Positions 8,913-16,296 of a stretch of 64,000 nt of DNA are shown here, piece by piece. The translations under genes were made by a program, and so were the position numbers. The stretch lies in IMG/VR virus record IMGVR_UViG_3300017917_003565, positions 1 through 64,000 of that record; one strand, 5' to 3'. The stretch's first letter is position 1. Each line of letters opens with the position of its first letter. Under the pieces are notes generated by a model. It was not told the DNA's origin. It made no database searches and saw only the letters and a program-made list of their open reading frames with translations. The stretch is from a virus.

Positions 8913-9073
8913 GCCTGTTTGATTTCGACCAAGGTACCTGCGCCAGCCAGTTCAGCCACTACTGCTTCTAACTGAGTTACTACATCAGTGCTCAGCAGTT
9001 CTGTGGTTGGTGCATCGTCGCGCACCAGTTGGCTCACAGTTATGATCAGTGTTTGTTCGTTGATTTTAGCCAT
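8909..9073 (-). CDS. 54-residue phage protein
   Basis: A short gene translating to MAKINEQTLIITVSQLVRDD and ending AGTLVEIKQA. It sits exactly between its neighbours, its TGA overlapping the next ATG. A TAAATA box (9081-9086) lies 7 nt upstream of the ATG. The sequence is amphipathic (VVTQLEAVVAELAG). Unknown function, possibly a small structural or assembly protein. Confidence 0.6.
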   Translation of the reverse strand: MAKINEQTLIITVSQLVRDDAPTTELLSTDVVTQLEAVVAELAGAGTLVEIKQA

Positions 9074-9079
9074 AGTGAG

Positions 9080-9808
9080 TTATTTAGTTGTGACCACGAT
9101 GGGCATGGTTTTTCTTATGAGTCCTGGGTGTACGAGATTCAACATGGTTATCCAGCTGGAGTTGTTGTAGTCCACGAAAAAATAATCTTGGCTGCTTTTG
9201 AACTGGGCGTCACAGATCCATGATTTCAAAGATGGTGCCAAACGCACATGATCCAGTTGATTGTTCAAAAACTCAGTGAGACGTTGTTTTTGTTCGTCCG
9301 TGAGCTTGGCATATCTAAAATAGCTTCGTAGACTGTATTTTGATCGTTGCAGTCTCACAGTGTTTTTGGGTCGATCTATCTGGGCACGAGAATAGGTTTT
9401 GTTGGCAAGTTCGGGCATGCCATCTAACTGTTGCAACAGTGCCGGGTCGTTGCTGTAGATATGTCCTTGATGCAGACCCACTACCAGTTTGAAATCATGA
9501 TCAGTGTTCAGCAACACATCAGCCAAGGCATGCAGATCCTGTATGGTTTTGTCTGTGATGGGTCTCCAGAATCGATGCATGCTGGGTGTGGACCCATGCT
9601 GGGCCCAGCGTTGTTCAGCCATTTCTCGCCATTGGCAACGTCGATGTATGGTTCGATCTATCTCCTTGTGATTCAACACTCGTAGACTGTTGATCTCATC
9701 GAGATCGAAGGCCATGCAGTATTCAAAACGATCGTAGAACCAACGATCTTTGCATACTGTCTTAAATGGCAGAGTTGGGAGTGTCAAGTCTGATGTATCC
9801 ATCGGCAT
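9080..9808 (-). CDS. Conserved-looking phage protein, unknown function
   Basis: 242 residues. Aromatic and basic N-terminal block (CKDRWFYDRFEYCMAFDLDE), a central RPKNTVRLQRSKYSLRSYFR segment and a C-terminal FFVDYNNSSWITMLNLVHPG segment. The first 47 bp overlap the end of clpA. A downstream start at the internal Met of CMAFDLDE is possible, but the aromatic block before it looks conserved, so the longer form is preferred. The gene end supplies the TAAATA used by the 54-residue gene. No function assigned. Confidence 0.6.
   Translation of the reverse strand: MPMDTSDLTLPTLPFKTVCKDRWFYDRFEYCMAFDLDEINSLRVLNHKEIDRTIHRRCQWREMAEQRWAQHGSTPSMHRFWRPITDKTIQDLHALADVLLNTDHDFKLVVGLHQGHIYSNDPALLQQLDGMPELANKTYSRAQIDRPKNTVRLQRSKYSLRSYFRYAKLTDEQKQRLTEFLNNQLDHVRLAPSLKSWICDAQFKSSQDYFFVDYNNSSWITMLNLVHPGLIRKTMPIVVTTK
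9081..9086 (-). promoter_or_regulatory. TAAATA box, 7 nt before ATG
   Basis: ACTAAATAACTCACT before the ATG at 9073. The box overlaps the Lys codon and stop of the upstream gene, so a coincidence with coding sequence is possible. Confidence 0.35.
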
Positions 9809-12041
9809 CTACCATGGGCGACGCCTGTGGTAGGTCAATAGTGAAATCCACTGCTCCGTCTCGGAGATCTACATTGATCTGGCAGTTTTCCAGTTTGTCA
9901 AACAGTATACGCTTGCTCAAGGGCACGCGAATCAGCTCGTCGATTTTGCGTCCCAAAGGTCGTGCGCCCATTTTAGAATCATAGCCCTTGTCGGCCAGCA
10001 TGTCGATCACGGCCTCAGTTAATGACAGACGTATGTTCTTATTCAACAGGCTGTCTTTGAGCTCGTCTACAAACTTGAGCACCACTTTCTTCACTGCCAA
10101 GGTATCTAGTTTGTTGAACTTGCACACACAGTCTATCCTGTTGCGTAGTTCGGGTTTGAAAAACTCTTTCATGGCCCGGTCTTCGGATCCGGTTTTTTCC
10201 AAGCTCTGGCCAAAGCCAATGTTGTTGTTTTCATTGTCGCGAGCACCCAAGTTAGATGTCATGATGATGATGCAGTTTTTGAGATCCACGGTTTTGCCTG
10301 CGGTACCAGTGATTCGTGCTTCGTCTAACATCTGTAACATGATGTTAATCACATCTGGATGAGCTTTCTCTATCTCATCAAACAACAATATAGAGAAAGG
10401 ATGTTTGCTGACATCTGCAATGAGTTTGCCGCCACCTAGATTGCCATCTTCGAATCCTACATACCCAGGTGGTGCTCCAATCAGACCACTCACGGTGTGT
10501 CGTTCTTGATATTCACTCATGTCATATTTCAGCAGTTTCATATCAAGATTTTCTGCCAACAATCTGGCCAGTTCAGTTTTACCAGTGCCGGTGGGGCCCA
10601 GAAACAAAAAACTGGCTATAGGGCGACGGTTGTTGCCTATGCCGGAGAAGTTGATATACACCCGTTCCAGCACACGATCCACGGCATCATCTTGCCCATA
10701 GAGTCGTTGTTTGATGTTGCTTTCTAGCTCAGTGACTCTGGTGCTTCGCTCATTTTCTAAACGATCCAAAGGCACATCAGTCACGCGACTCAACTGTGCC
10801 ATGATCATGTCACGTGTGACTGTGATCAGGCCAGCATCCTTTACACGCTCTCTGGCGCAGGCACCATCCAACAAATCAATGCTCTTATCAGGATTCTTAC
10901 GATCATGCATGTAACGACCACTTAACTCTACTGCTGTGGTTATAGCTTCAGTATCGATTAGCACATTATGGAATGACTCCAGACGTGGACTCAATCCAAT
11001 CAGGATCTGTTCTGTAGTTGCGGCATCAGGTTCATCCACGCCCACTCTATGGAACCTGCGCATAAGTGCTCGATCCTTTTCAAAACTTTCATAAAACTCT
11101 TCCCAGGTAGTGTTGGCCACGACCTTGATGGCTCCACGTGTAATGGCTGGCTTCAACATATTGGCCATGTCTAGAGTGCTTTGACTGGAGCTTCCTGCAC
11201 CCTTGATAGTGTGCGCTTCGTCAATGAACAACACACAGTTTTTCTTGGTTTCCAGAGCGGTGATTACAGCCTTGAACTTTTCTTCAAACTCACCGCGATA
11301 TTTTGATCCGGCCAACAATGAGCCAACTTCTAGACTCCACACTTCGTGATCTTTCAAGAACTCTGGCACACGTCCAGCTGAGATTTCCTGTGCCAGACCT
11401 TCTACGATGGCAGTTTTGCCCACACCAGGATCTCCAACCATGAGCACATTGGCTTTGAACTTGCGTGCCAACACAGTGATTATTTCTTCTAACTCTGAGC
11501 TACGACCAATCATGGGTTCCAGGCGATCTTCTCGCGCCAACTGTGTGAGATTCACACAGTGCTCTGCAAGTATTTCTGTGGCCTGCTGATCGGTGAGTTG
11601 TACATCACTTTGTCTGTAGTTGCCCTGATAAAACTCCACAAACTCGGTTTTCTTTACTCCGTATTTGAGTAGGAAATAATGTGCGTGACTATTGGTCTCG
11701 GCCATCATGGCCAGGTAAAGATCAACAGTGCTGATGGTTCTACGACCCGTGAATAGAACCTGAGTAAGTGCTCGATTGAAACAGCGTTCTAATGCATTGG
11801 TCTTTTTGGGTTGAATGTCTTTGGTGGTGACCACCGAGGTCAGACCCGACAGGTATGCCAGCAGTTCGGAATCCAGCATGGCTACATCGGTGCCAAACTT
11901 CTCCAGCACACGGCGGAATGGTTCGTGACGTATCAGGGCCAACAACACATGTTCGGTCATGACATATTCGTGTCGTAGTTCTCGTGCCAGTTTGACCGCG
12001 GCATCAACTATCTGTTCGATTTCAGGATTGTTCTGCATCAT
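9762..12041 (-). CDS. clpA: ClpA-type AAA+ unfoldase (Clp ATPase)
   Basis: 759 residues, matching the 758 of E. coli ClpA. It has the Clp N-domain (MTEHVLLALIRHEPFRRVLE), a first AAA+ module with Walker A GDPGVGKTAIVEG and a Walker B ending in IDEAHTIKG, and a second with GPTGTGKTELARLLAENL and LLFDEIEKAHPDV, then the D2 small domain (KGYDSKMGARPLGRKIDE). Near residue 608, NENNNIGFGQ supplies the IGF/IGL loop used to dock on ClpP, so it could feed host ClpP. No clpP or clpS gene is in the window. A late TAAATA (12107-12112) and AAGGAA lie upstream; dnaJ precedes it. The exact target during infection is unknown. Confidence 0.95.
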   Translation of the reverse strand: MMQNNPEIEQIVDAAVKLARELRHEYVMTEHVLLALIRHEPFRRVLEKFGTDVAMLDSELLAYLSGLTSVVTTKDIQPKKTNALERCFNRALTQVLFTGRRTISTVDLYLAMMAETNSHAHYFLLKYGVKKTEFVEFYQGNYRQSDVQLTDQQATEILAEHCVNLTQLAREDRLEPMIGRSSELEEIITVLARKFKANVLMVGDPGVGKTAIVEGLAQEISAGRVPEFLKDHEVWSLEVGSLLAGSKYRGEFEEKFKAVITALETKKNCVLFIDEAHTIKGAGSSSQSTLDMANMLKPAITRGAIKVVANTTWEEFYESFEKDRALMRRFHRVGVDEPDAATTEQILIGLSPRLESFHNVLIDTEAITTAVELSGRYMHDRKNPDKSIDLLDGACARERVKDAGLITVTRDMIMAQLSRVTDVPLDRLENERSTRVTELESNIKQRLYGQDDAVDRVLERVYINFSGIGNNRRPIASFLFLGPTGTGKTELARLLAENLDMKLLKYDMSEYQERHTVSGLIGAPPGYVGFEDGNLGGGKLIADVSKHPFSILLFDEIEKAHPDVINIMLQMLDEARITGTAGKTVDLKNCIIIMTSNLGARDNENNNIGFGQSLEKTGSEDRAMKEFFKPELRNRIDCVCKFNKLDTLAVKKVVLKFVDELKDSLLNKNIRLSLTEAVIDMLADKGYDSKMGARPLGRKIDELIRVPLSKRILFDKLENCQINVDLRDGAVDFTIDLPQASPMVDADGYIRLDTPNSAI

Positions 12042-12106
12042 TTCCTTGTTGGTATAGGTACTTATGTATTGTACGATATCTCTGGAACATTCGCAAGCAC
12101 AATAGG

Positions 12107-12112
12107 TATTTA
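12107..12112 (-). promoter_or_regulatory. Late-type TAAATA box upstream of clpA
   Basis: AAAATAAATACC about 65 nt before the clpA ATG, overlapping the end of dnaJ. The clpA leader also has an AAGGAA ribosome-binding site. Confidence 0.45.
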
Positions 12113-12868
12113 TTTTTGGTATTTGGACCGAATCAGTTCCAGTAGATCATTGGGTATGTCTTTGGGTACAGAGGTTTGTATGCGTACCAAAAGATCTCCT
12201 ACCTGTCCCGAACGAGCCAGTAAACCACGACCTCGTAAGCGGATCAGTGTACCAGGTTGTGTTCCTGCAGGTACACTCACGACCAAGGTATTTTTTAGGA
12301 TATCTTGTATTTCAATCTCTGTGCCCAAGATCAGATTCCATATATCCACGGTTCGTTCCATGGTGAGATTGAGCCCTTGGCGTTGAAATCTAGGATCCGG
12401 GTGTACGCGGAAGGTCACTATGAGATCCATGCCGCCGGGCCCAATACCAGGATATTGTACAGAATCTCCGTCATCTATACCCTGTGGTATTTCTATGTCA
12501 GCGGCCACAGTGCCATTGTTGCTGCCGATGCTGACAGTGCGCCGGCCTCCTTGAGCAGAATCAGTGAGTGTGATCCACAGACTCATGCGGGCCTGTTGCA
12601 TGCGTTGATGAGGTTGTTGGAACCTGGCACCAAACATGTTGAATATGTGATCAAAATCAAATCCGCCGGTGCCAAACGGTGAACCATGTTGTTGTGCCTG
12701 AGGTCTAGGATTGGTCAGAGCCTCATAGGCCGATTGTATCTCTTGGAAACGGCTGGTGTCTCCGCCCTTGTCAGGATGATGCTGGCTGGCCAGTCGTCGG
12801 TAAGCACGTTTGATTTCATCCGGAGTGGCGTTGCGATCCACGCCCAAAGTTTGATAAGGATTTTGCAT
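12110..12868 (-). CDS. DnaJ/CbpA-type co-chaperone
   Basis: 252 residues. Residues 1-55 form a J domain, MQNPYQTLGVDRNATPDEI with the HPD tripeptide (SQHHPDKGG). A Gln/Gly-rich linker follows, then two substrate-binding C-terminal beta domains (LWITLTDSAQGGRRTVSIG; TLVVSVPAGTQPGTLIRLRG). There is no CxxCxGxG zinc centre, so this is type II, like CbpA. It would stimulate host DnaK. The ATG follows a terminator-like hairpin and T-run directly and has no Shine-Dalgarno, which is unusual. It lies just upstream of clpA, a plausible chaperone-unfoldase unit. Confidence 0.93.
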   Translation of the reverse strand: MQNPYQTLGVDRNATPDEIKRAYRRLASQHHPDKGGDTSRFQEIQSAYEALTNPRPQAQQHGSPFGTGGFDFDHIFNMFGARFQQPHQRMQQARMSLWITLTDSAQGGRRTVSIGSNNGTVAADIEIPQGIDDGDSVQYPGIGPGGMDLIVTFRVHPDPRFQRQGLNLTMERTVDIWNLILGTEIEIQDILKNTLVVSVPAGTQPGTLIRLRGRGLLARSGQVGDLLVRIQTSVPKDIPNDLLELIRSKYQK

Positions 12869-12910
12869 AAAAAGAAACAGCAGACAACAAGTTAGTTATG
12901 CTGTCTGCTG
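12869..12910 (-). terminator. Rho-independent terminator abutting the dnaJ start
   Basis: On the minus strand CAGCAGACA and TGTCTGCTG pair perfectly (9 bp) around a 15-nt loop and are followed by TTTCTTTTT, then the ATG of dnaJ. It ends the transcript of the 63-residue exported protein. Confidence 0.75.
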
Positions 12911-12923
12911 GATCTAGATGCAA

Positions 12924-13115
12924 TTATTTTTTATTGCTTTTTTCTGGAACTGGAGTACCTTCCAGTTTTTTGTGTACCTTGATATTTTTGCAGACTTCTT
13001 TTTTGGTTTTTTCATCTATCTTGCAAACACGTTTGGTTTCTCCTGCAGCCGCGGCCACAGTAGCAATACCAAAAGTCATGACCACGGTCCAACAGATTCT
13101 TTTGATCAAACTCAT
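12924..13115 (-). CDS. Small exported protein with signal peptide
   Basis: 63 residues. MSLIKRICWTVVMTFGIATVAAAAGE is a typical Sec signal peptide with an AAA-A/G cleavage region. The mature part is short, basic and has two cysteines (KRVCKIDEKTKKEVCKNIK), suggesting a periplasmic disulfide-bonded peptide. A strong AAGGAG precedes the ATG, and a terminator follows. Function unknown; neighbours (holin-like protein upstream) hint at the cell envelope or lysis. Confidence 0.75.
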   Translation of the reverse strand: MSLIKRICWTVVMTFGIATVAAAAGETKRVCKIDEKTKKEVCKNIKVHKKLEGTPVPEKSNKK

Positions 13116-13127
13116 TTTTATTTCTCC

Positions 13128-13610
13128 TTAGATTTCAGGGTGCGGTGGTTGTACTGGTGCGCCAAAAGCTGGTGCTTTCTGTGGTACTGGTGCGCCAAAA
13201 CTAGGAGCGGTGCTCACACTGTTGCCGCCCAGCGGTGCTGACCCAAAGCTGGGTGCTGGTGCAACAGGTGCTCCGAAGCTGGGAGCTGAAGGTGCGCCTA
13301 GACCAGCTGTGTTTCCGGCCTTGTCATTGAGTTTTTCCTGGGTACGACCATATGCGGCGATACCAAGTATGGCACCCATGGCTATGTGGAATAAACCGGC
13401 ACCTTGCAGGGTGATAGGCACCCACTGTGCTTTGACTTCTCCGCCACCATGTACCTGTACAATACTCCATAAGATAGGAAATATCACAAAGTCGGCAGTA
13501 CACACTATCATGTACATCCAGCCCATCATGGGCCGCCACTTAGAATTCATCCAGTCTTCTTTTTTCTTTTCACTTTCCGACATCTTAGAATACTCTTCGG
13601 CTGTGGCCAT
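13128..13610 (-). CDS. Holin-like membrane protein with SFGAPV repeats
   Basis: 160 residues. KWRPMMGWMYMIVCTADFVI starts a transmembrane helix and WVPITLQGAGLFHIAMGAILGI is the second; the pattern RPMxGW with two or three helices resembles gene-transfer-agent/phage 3TM holins. The C-terminal 65 residues contain Pro/Gly/Ala-rich repeats (APSFGAPV, APSFGSAP, PAFGAPV), probably disordered. AAGGAG precedes the ATG, and AT-rich TATAAT-like sequences lie upstream. A lysis role is inferred from topology; another candidate is at 17641-17979. Confidence 0.65.
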   Translation of the reverse strand: MATAEEYSKMSESEKKKEDWMNSKWRPMMGWMYMIVCTADFVIFPILWSIVQVHGGGEVKAQWVPITLQGAGLFHIAMGAILGIAAYGRTQEKLNDKAGNTAGLGAPSAPSFGAPVAPAPSFGSAPLGGNSVSTAPSFGAPVPQKAPAFGAPVQPPHPEI

Positions 13611-13649
13611 GGCTCGCTCCTTTTATTATTATTATAGGCTGCTATTTTA

Positions 13650-13910
13650 TTATACTGCTGAGGCCAAGGTGACCAAAGCAGTTATGGCTGTATTTAACCT
13701 TTGTTTGGTCTCAAATTGTGACATGTTTTCGGTGATAGTAATCTGACGTTGTAGATCCTGTAACAGTTCTGAGTATTCAGACTGGCTGATGTTACCGGCA
13801 CGTAGTTCTTCAGTGTAGGCCGCGGTGGCCTGGGCTACCATTTTAGTGTTTTCATCATCTGGGTTGTTTAAGATATGTAGGACTTCCGTTTCCCATTGTT
13901 GCCAGCTCAT
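13650..13910 (-). CDS. Helical phage protein, unknown
   Basis: 86 residues, mostly amphipathic helix: SWQQWETEVLHILNN, MVAQATAAYTEELRAG, YSELLQDLQRQITITENM, then a hydrophobic end LNTAITALVTLASAV. GGAG sits 6 nt before the ATG at 13910, which overlaps the stop of the preceding tagged gene. It is the last gene of that operon and lacks the MRAxEF tag. Unknown function. Confidence 0.65.
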   Translation of the reverse strand: MSWQQWETEVLHILNNPDDENTKMVAQATAAYTEELRAGNISQSEYSELLQDLQRQITITENMSQFETKQRLNTAITALVTLASAV

Positions 13911-14401
13911 TTAGTTCTCCTCGGGTGCATTTTTGCGTAGTCATACCAGCGATCCACAACTTCAAATCCTGGTCTAAAAAATATTGCAGCTGGAACAGCA
14001 CTTTGTCGCATGATGCCTACTCGTTGCCGGCCGGCAGGTGCTGGTTCCACTGTTTTTGTTTTTACATCCACAGGTTGCAACCATGCGTCGGGTTTTAATC
14101 GTACCAACCACACGTAAGGTTTGTCAGCGGCAAACAAAGATTCTTTGTTTTTGAGATAGTAGCGTAATGGATAAAACCACTGTGCTGGACGGCCAACACC
14201 ACGACCGATGTAGTCTATATCAAAGTCTGGATGGTCAACATCAGGACTACGACCAATGGCCTGTTTTGCGCTGTAACCCAACTTGTCTATGTCTGTGAGT
14301 CGCACAAAATAATCATCAAGATTGCCGCCACTGCGTTTGGCTGTGTTTAACAGTTCTTGTGTGACATCTATACCTTCGATCACAAAATCTTGAGCTCGCA
14401 T
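13907..14401 (-). CDS. Capsid-targeting-like tagged protein (unknown fold)
   Basis: 164 residues starting MRAQDFVIEGIDVTQ: the tag with V7-I8-E9 followed by G, which fits the T4 prohead-protease site. The body has VRLTDIDKLGYSAKQAIGR, a Gly-rich YIGRGVGRPAQWFYP and a C-terminal QRVGIMRQSAVPAAIFF block. I could not assign a fold; a small enzyme such as an ADP-ribosyltransferase-like protein is possible but unsupported. Its start overlaps the previous stop (TGATG). Probably packaged in the head (inference). Confidence 0.75.
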   Translation of the reverse strand: MRAQDFVIEGIDVTQELLNTAKRSGGNLDDYFVRLTDIDKLGYSAKQAIGRSPDVDHPDFDIDYIGRGVGRPAQWFYPLRYYLKNKESLFAADKPYVWLVRLKPDAWLQPVDVKTKTVEPAPAGRQRVGIMRQSAVPAAIFFRPGFEVVDRWYDYAKMHPRRTK

Positions 14402-14820
14402 CAGTAGGCTTCCCGATAAGGTTTACCCCAGTTTGCGGCCAACCTGTCTATGGTTTCTTTGTTCATGTTGGGCTGACCTAAATACTGGTCAAACTGTTTT
14501 TTGTTGTTGGCCAAAAATGCTATAGTGGCCTTGACATAGTTGTTCCAGTCTGAATCCGTGCCCAGGCTGGCACGCATGTTTGCCACAGCACCGTTATTGT
14601 CTCCGGCCATGGCCAACAACTGTCCAAGATGCCAAAACAAGGTAGATGGAAGCAACTGTCGTGATCCTTGGGGAGCATTGACAAATTGACCTTGACGCAC
14701 ATACTGACCAATGTAATCTTTCAAAGCGGCTATGGCTCGGGGTTGGCTCAAGCTACGCCAACCCTCTTGAGTCTGGTCAAAGGTCCAAGGATCTTGTGAT
14801 AAAAATTCTGTGGCTCTCAT
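14401..14820 (-). CDS. Tagged helical-repeat protein
   Basis: 139 residues starting MRATEFLSQDPW. It shares the MRAxEFL tag, but position 9 is Gln, so the expected cleavage Glu is missing. The rest resembles TPR-like helices (LFWHLGQLLAMAGDNNGAV, WNNYVKATIAFLANNKKQFD). It is coupled to both neighbours by overlaps. Function unknown; probably an internal head protein by association. Confidence 0.7.
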   Translation of the reverse strand: MRATEFLSQDPWTFDQTQEGWRSLSQPRAIAALKDYIGQYVRQGQFVNAPQGSRQLLPSTLFWHLGQLLAMAGDNNGAVANMRASLGTDSDWNNYVKATIAFLANNKKQFDQYLGQPNMNKETIDRLAANWGKPYREAY

Positions 14821-15296
14821 AGATATCCCACCCAGGCAGGCCCAATGTAGCCTTGTGGGAATGCCTTTAATGCTTGTATGGTTCTATGACCGCCTTCCCA
14901 TAGTTCATAACCGTCGGGTCGTTTCAGCACGATAATAGGCTCTTTGCTAACACCTTGTTGTTGTATCCGGGCAGCCTGTGCGGCGTGTCGTTCGGCATCT
15001 CTAGGAACTTGATTGGGATTTTTTGAACCGCCTTCTCGCTTGCGAATCTGTTCTTGAGTTTGAGGTGTAAAGATATCCAGGGTGATTGGCAACTGTTCCA
15101 GGCGCCACTGGCGGACCGGATATTCTTGCAAAAGATGTTGTATGTGTTCTTTTTTATCTTCAAGTTCTAGGTTGTTGGGAATTCTGCCGTAGAGAGCATC
15201 TTTGACCACATAGTCAGGCCAATGCCGTGGCACCATGCTTCTGATCAGTCGCCATGCTCCTGCTTGAATTTCTGTTAAAAATTCTTGGGCTCTCAT
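14817..15296 (-). CDS. ParB-like fold protein with capsid-targeting-like N-terminus
   Basis: 159 residues starting MRAQEFLTEIQAG (L7-T8-E9, a good prohead-protease site). Near the C-terminus KEPIIVLKRPDGYELWEGGHRTIQALKAF follows the ParB N-domain pattern (PIIV, then a GGHRT-type motif instead of GxxR). A basic segment (QIRKREGGSKNPN) lies before it. Overlaps both neighbours by 4 bp. It and the 410-1501 product are two tagged ParB-fold proteins; DNA or nucleotide binding is inferred. Confidence 0.78.
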   Translation of the reverse strand: MRAQEFLTEIQAGAWRLIRSMVPRHWPDYVVKDALYGRIPNNLELEDKKEHIQHLLQEYPVRQWRLEQLPITLDIFTPQTQEQIRKREGGSKNPNQVPRDAERHAAQAARIQQQGVSKEPIIVLKRPDGYELWEGGHRTIQALKAFPQGYIGPAWVGYL

Positions 15297-15871
15297 AGGC
15301 TGTAGGGATCCACTATTACAAGATGGCCGTTGTCTCTGCGGCCAAGGTTTTCCACGGCTGAAAGATCCAAGGGTGCTGTGCCGCCCAAGGACTGCATCAT
15401 GTGTTCAGTGGCCTGAAGTAGTCCTGCTAACTGCTTGACACCAATTTCATCTGGCACAGGATTTTTCTTAACATATTCTGCGCCCTGTCCACGATCCACA
15501 GCACTCATTAACTTTTCAATGTAGTCCAAGGTGGCTTCTTCGTTGGCCACATAGTTCACTCGTTCCATTTCATACACAAAGTAGGTTTCACCGTCCACTT
15601 CGAAGTCGCCGCTGTTGTAGATTCTAGGATAGAAAGGATTCTGTTGATTTTTTTTGAAGAATCGCACATACCGTTTAACAACCTGCTCACGCTCGTCTTC
15701 GCCTATTCCTAGCACTTTTAGTATGGTGCCACGTGGACTTTCAAAGGCCATCTGATCACGGCCTTCTCCGGCCAACTGATATCCACGCTGGTAGAAGTAA
15801 TCTTGTATGCGATCACTCACAGTGAGTTCATCAGGGTAGTTGACCTCAGCGAAAAATTCTCTAGCTCTCAT
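15293..15871 (-). CDS. Protein-kinase-like fold protein with capsid-targeting-like N-terminus
   Basis: 192 residues from the ATG at 15871, whose start MRAREFFAEV carries the tag (F7-A8-E9). An upstream in-frame ATG at 15955 is rejected because TAAATA lies exactly 5 nt before 15871. The body has kinase-fold features: GEGRDQMAFESPRGTILKVL (beta3 Lys), TYFVYEMERVN (hinge) and ENLGRRDNGHLVIVDPYSL, which resembles the N...vDP catalytic end. The canonical HRD loop is absent or altered, so it may be a pseudokinase. First gene of the tagged operon. Confidence 0.75.
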   Translation of the reverse strand: MRAREFFAEVNYPDELTVSDRIQDYFYQRGYQLAGEGRDQMAFESPRGTILKVLGIGEDEREQVVKRYVRFFKKNQQNPFYPRIYNSGDFEVDGETYFVYEMERVNYVANEEATLDYIEKLMSAVDRGQGAEYVKKNPVPDEIGVKQLAGLLQATEHMMQSLGGTAPLDLSAVENLGRRDNGHLVIVDPYSL

Positions 15872-15876
15872 ACTAG

Positions 15877-15882
15877 TATTTA
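15877..15882 (-). promoter_or_regulatory. Late-type TAAATA box, 5 nt before ATG
   Basis: GTTAAATACTAGT directly precedes the ATG at 15871 of the tagged operon. Spacing (5 nt) is identical to the boxes before 6291 and 21112. No Shine-Dalgarno. Confidence 0.6.
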
Positions 15883-16296
15883 ACGAGGTCTGCCGGCAGT
15901 TACCCGTTGTATGAGTTCGGCGCTGTGTTCTATGTTGTTGTATTTGAGTCGGCAAAAAGTAGCACTCACAGGACCTTTGCTATAGGCCGTGTTCAACCCT
16001 TGTGCTATTTCGTTGAGGGCACGCGAAGCTCGATACCCATTTTCGTTGCGTGGAATCAGCTCTGAATATTTTTCATACAGTTCTGTCTTGGCAGCAACAG
16101 TCTGAGCATTTTGTGGTGCCAACATAGGATTATCACATTGTCGTCGATATTGTATGGCCTGTGTGCGAATCTCTGTGATCAAGAGATATTCGTTGGCATC
16201 ATAAGGTGCCATGAAGTAGGCATCCCAGAGAGCACATCCACTGAGTGCGGTGGTCGTCACAGTTGCCAACAATAATCTACGCATATTTCTCATCAA
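15880..16296 (-). CDS. Phage lipoprotein
   Basis: 138 residues (or 137 from the second Met). [25 protein letters not shown] is a lipoprotein signal with lipobox LSGC. The mature part is helical with two further cysteines ([18 protein letters not shown]). Its ATG overlaps the stop of the isocitrate lyase gene, so the two are co-translated; its end overlaps the late box of the next operon. Envelope location follows from the lipobox; function unknown. Confidence 0.8.
   Translation of the reverse strand: MMRNMRRLLLATVTTTALSGCALWDAYFMAPYDANEYLLITEIRTQAIQYRRQCDNPMLAPQNAQTVAAKTELYEKYSELIPRNENGYRASRALNEIAQGLNTAYSKGPVSATFCRLKYNNIEHSAELIQRVTAGRPR

Noticed and set aside
13631-13676. Sigma70 promoter upstream of the holin-like gene (TTGGTC, 16 nt, TATAAT)
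   Set aside because: The -35 match is weak and the region is simply AT-rich; not listed as a feature.
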